DNA of 64,000 nucleotides from Agrobacterium leguminum (GTDB taxonomy: Bacteria; Pseudomonadota; Alphaproteobacteria; Rhizobiales; Rhizobiaceae). The DNA is taken from contig NZ_JADQWB010000008.1 of assembly GCF_015704895.1 (NCBI RefSeq), positions 1-64,000 on the forward strand, written 5' to 3'. The notes under the pieces are model-generated. The model searched no databases. It had not been told where the DNA came from and was given only the letters and a program-made list of their open reading frames with translations. This document shows, one piece after another, positions 62,245-64,000 of this stretch (positions are counted from its first letter, which is position 1; every line of letters begins with the position of its first letter). The position numbers and the translations under genes are program-made.

Positions 62245-62667
62245 TCACGGCGAGATATGCAGCACGATTTCGCGCCGATGCGGCTCATCGCGGTGTTCGA
62301 AAAGATAAAGGCCCTGCCAGGTGCCGAGCACGAGCCTGCCGTCGCTGATCGGCACGCCGATGGAAACCGTGGTGAGCGCCGATTTGATATGGGCGGGCAT
62401 ATCGTCGGGGCCTTCGAGCGTGTGGATGATCCAGCGCATGGAAGGATCGTCGGAGGGCGGCACGAGACGGGAGAAAAACACCGTGAGATCGTGTCGTACA
62501 TCGGGATCGGCATTTTCCTGGATAAGCAGCGAGCAGGATGTGTGCCGGACGAAGATCGTCAGCAGGCCTTCTTCCACGCCGGCATGGCTGACGAATGCCT
62601 TGGCCTCGGATGTGAATTCATAAAGACCCTGCCCGCGGGTGGCGACGATCATTTTTCTCTGCGGCAC
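62245..62667 (-). CDS. YjbQ family protein (UPF0047)
   Basis: Conserved protein of about 140 residues from GTG 62667 (AAGGA ribosome site). Segments LLTIFVRHTSCSLLIQENADPDVRHDL and WQGLYLFEHRDEPHRR contain the conserved His, Asn and Glu residues of the UPF0047/YjbQ family. Some members have secondary thiamine-phosphate synthase activity in vitro; the physiological role is unsettled. The upstream TTG at 62709 would make it longer than the family norm. It is divergent from the phytochrome gene. Confidence 0.9.
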   Translation of the reverse strand: MPQRKMIVATRGQGLYEFTSEAKAFVSHAGVEEGLLTIFVRHTSCSLLIQENADPDVRHDLTVFFSRLVPPSDDPSMRWIIHTLEGPDDMPAHIKSALTTVSIGVPISDGRLVLGTWQGLYLFEHRDEPHRREIVLHISP

Positions 62668-62728
62668 ATTTTTTCCTTCAACGGGTTGGAACAAAATCGG
62701 CGCTGCCAACGTTTCAGCATGTCAAATT

Positions 62729-62751
62729 GTATCCGATGACGTAATGGATAC
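62729..62751. promoter_or_regulatory. Inverted repeat between yjbQ and the phytochrome gene
   Basis: GTATCC at 62729-62734 and GGATAC at 62746-62751, spaced by 11 bases, extended outward with one mismatch (TTGTATCC/GGATACGA). It lies 62 bases before the yjbQ start and 170 bases before the phytochrome start. Candidate operator for either gene. Confidence 0.4.
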
Positions 62752-62920
62752 GACAAGTGCGTGACGACGGCCTATAAGATCAGAACGGAAAACCGGCGTC
62801 ACAGTTGCAAAAAACGGGGAAGGGTTGGCACTATCAGAATGAATTATTCAAGCTTACCCGTTCCTCGACGAACACAATATTCCCCGTACAAGACAGGCAC
62901 AGGGTGCGAAAGACTTATTC

Positions 62921-64000
62921 ATGGCCCCCAGTGACTATCATGTCGACCTGACCAATTGCGACCGCGAACCCATCCACATCCCAGGCTATATTCAACCGCA
63001 TGGCTGTCTCATCGCCTGCGACAACGCCATGCGCATGGTGCTGCGGCATTCTGAAAACTGCCGCGAACTGCTGGGCGTCGAAGGCGATATCAATGGCAGG
63101 ACCGCCGAGGAGGTGCTCGGCAAAAAACTCGTCCACGATCTTCGCAATGCGCTCACCGTCACCGGCAGAACCACGCGCCCCGCCATGCTGCCCGCCATGG
63201 AAATGAGCGATGGCCGCAGCTTCGATATTTCCCTGCACCGCTACAAATCCACCACCATCATCGAATTCGAGCCCTCCCGCAGCGAAACGCAGCCGCTGGG
63301 CACCGCGCGCAAGATGGTGGACCGTATCCGCGAGGCGGACAGCGTCGAAAGCCTGATCTCCAGAACGACGCGGCTGATAAAGGCGACGCTCGGTTACGAC
63401 CGGGTGATGATCTACCGTTTCGAGGAAGACGGCGCCGGCAAGGTCGTGTCGGAAGCGAAGCAGCCGGAGCTGGAAAGCTTTCTCGGTCAATATTTCCCCG
63501 CCAGCGACATACCCCAGCAGGCCCGCGCGCTCTATCTCAAGAACACATTGCGCATCATCTCCGATGCGAGCGGCGCCCGGGTTTCCGTCCTGCCGGCGCT
63601 CGACGCATCGGGCGAACCTCTCGATATGTCCTTTGCGCATCTGCGCAGCGTCTCGCCCATCCATTGCGAATATCTTCGCAACATGGGTGTTGCGGCTTCC
63701 ATGTCGATTTCGGTAATTGTCGACGGTGCGCTATGGGGCCTGATCGCCTGCCATCATTATTCCCCGCGCGTGCTGACGATGCCGGTCCGGATCGCCGCTG
63801 AAATGTTCGGAGAGTTTTTCTCCATGCATTTGCAGGTTCTTAAACAGAAGCGCAGGCTCGATACCGTCAACCATGCCCACGCCGCGCTTGACCGCTTCCT
63901 TCGGCTTGCCGCCCATCACGCCAACATCGAAGAACTGCTGATCGACAGCTTTCAGGATTTTGCCGATCTGATGCCCTGCGATGGCGTCGGCCTGTGGGTG
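62921..64000 (+). CDS. bphP2: Bacteriophytochrome (bathy, Agp2-like), 5' part
   Basis: Red/far-red photoreceptor histidine kinase carrying biliverdin. 360 residues are visible and the gene continues beyond the window. PAS-like N-terminus with chromophore Cys13 (LTNCDREP), PAS (IHIPGYIQPHGCLIACD), GAF domain (about 145-310) with the PASDIP signature motif, SPIHCEYLRNMGV, and the start of the PHY domain. Sequence closely resembles Agp2 of A. fabrum, a bathy phytochrome whose dark state absorbs far-red. The start ATG is preceded by a weak GAAAGA ribosome site. Kinase domain not visible. Confidence 0.95.
   Translation, partial: MAPSDYHVDLTNCDREPIHIPGYIQPHGCLIACDNAMRMVLRHSENCRELLGVEGDINGRTAEEVLGKKLVHDLRNALTVTGRTTRPAMLPAMEMSDGRSFDISLHRYKSTTIIEFEPSRSETQPLGTARKMVDRIREADSVESLISRTTRLIKATLGYDRVMIYRFEEDGAGKVVSEAKQPELESFLGQYFPASDIPQQARALYLKNTLRIISDASGARVSVLPALDASGEPLDMSFAHLRSVSPIHCEYLRNMGVAASMSISVIVDGALWGLIACHHYSPRVLTMPVRIAAEMFGEFFSMHLQVLKQKRRLDTVNHAHAALDRFLRLAAHHANIEELLIDSFQDFADLMPCDGVGLWV

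Overview
The window looks like a stretch of the main chromosome of an Agrobacterium (Rhizobiaceae, Alphaproteobacteria). The right edge carries the N-terminal part of a bathy-bacteriophytochrome that closely resembles Agp2 of A. fabrum as I remember it. Other supporting signs are the btaA/btaB betaine-lipid pair, a pyrophosphate-dependent phosphofructokinase, an ArsR-methyltransferase regulator beside metF, and palindromic intergenic repeats of the rhizobial type. No insertion sequence, prophage, integrase or CRISPR array was seen. Assignments rest on reading motifs, not on database searches.

Layout. 1-1.9 kb: start of the dcw cell-division cluster on the minus strand (mraZ, rsmH, ftsL) behind a four-copy MraZ-type repeat. 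2.3-4.7 kb: a two-gene oxidoreductase unit divergent from an HxlR regulator. 4.8-5.2 kb: RNase P RNA. 5.2-7.7 kb: two tandem paralogous FAD oxidoreductases. 7.8-18 kb: mostly peptidoglycan enzymes (two GH23 transglycosylases, an AmiD-type amidase, a GH25 muramidase, an MltB-type enzyme), with a TerB-DnaJ protein, pfp, a LysE-type exporter and the btaAB lipid operon. 18-20.5 kb: a 25-residue membrane peptide gene, metF and its ArsR-methyltransferase regulator. 20.6-30.7 kb: ettA, a hydrolase, a CoA-transferase/ThDP-enzyme pair, a HugZ-like gene between inverted repeats, ridA, small metabolic genes and an L,D-transpeptidase. 30.7-34.6 kb: an MFS exporter with its TetR regulator, a Crp/Fnr regulator divergent from a Spy-like protein, and an orphan ParA ATPase.

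35-42.5 kb holds the most coherent catabolic system: a five-gene minus-strand operon (N-formylglutamate-amidohydrolase-like enzyme, ethanolamine-type permease, glutamine-synthetase-like ligase, aldehyde dehydrogenase, iron alcohol dehydrogenase) divergent from an RpiR regulator. I infer a gamma-glutamylation route for an amino alcohol, probably ethanolamine. 42.8-47.9 kb follows with an ABC importer operon and a zinc alcohol dehydrogenase. 48-52 kb contains an AAA ATPase, an MFS transporter and two genes of unknown function, one of them AT-rich and possibly acquired. 52-56 kb is metH, preceded by a palindrome almost identical to the one in front of the metF regulator, so the two methionine loci probably share that regulator. 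56-64 kb carries an AGE-family isomerase, a phosphatase, envelope proteins, tRNA-Ile2(CAU), a SIMPL protein, a YjbQ protein and the phytochrome.

Regulatory sites readable from the sequence include the MraZ repeat, a Pho-box-like site before btaA, a consensus CtrA box before the L,D-transpeptidase, twin TetR operators and the two methionine-regulator palindromes.
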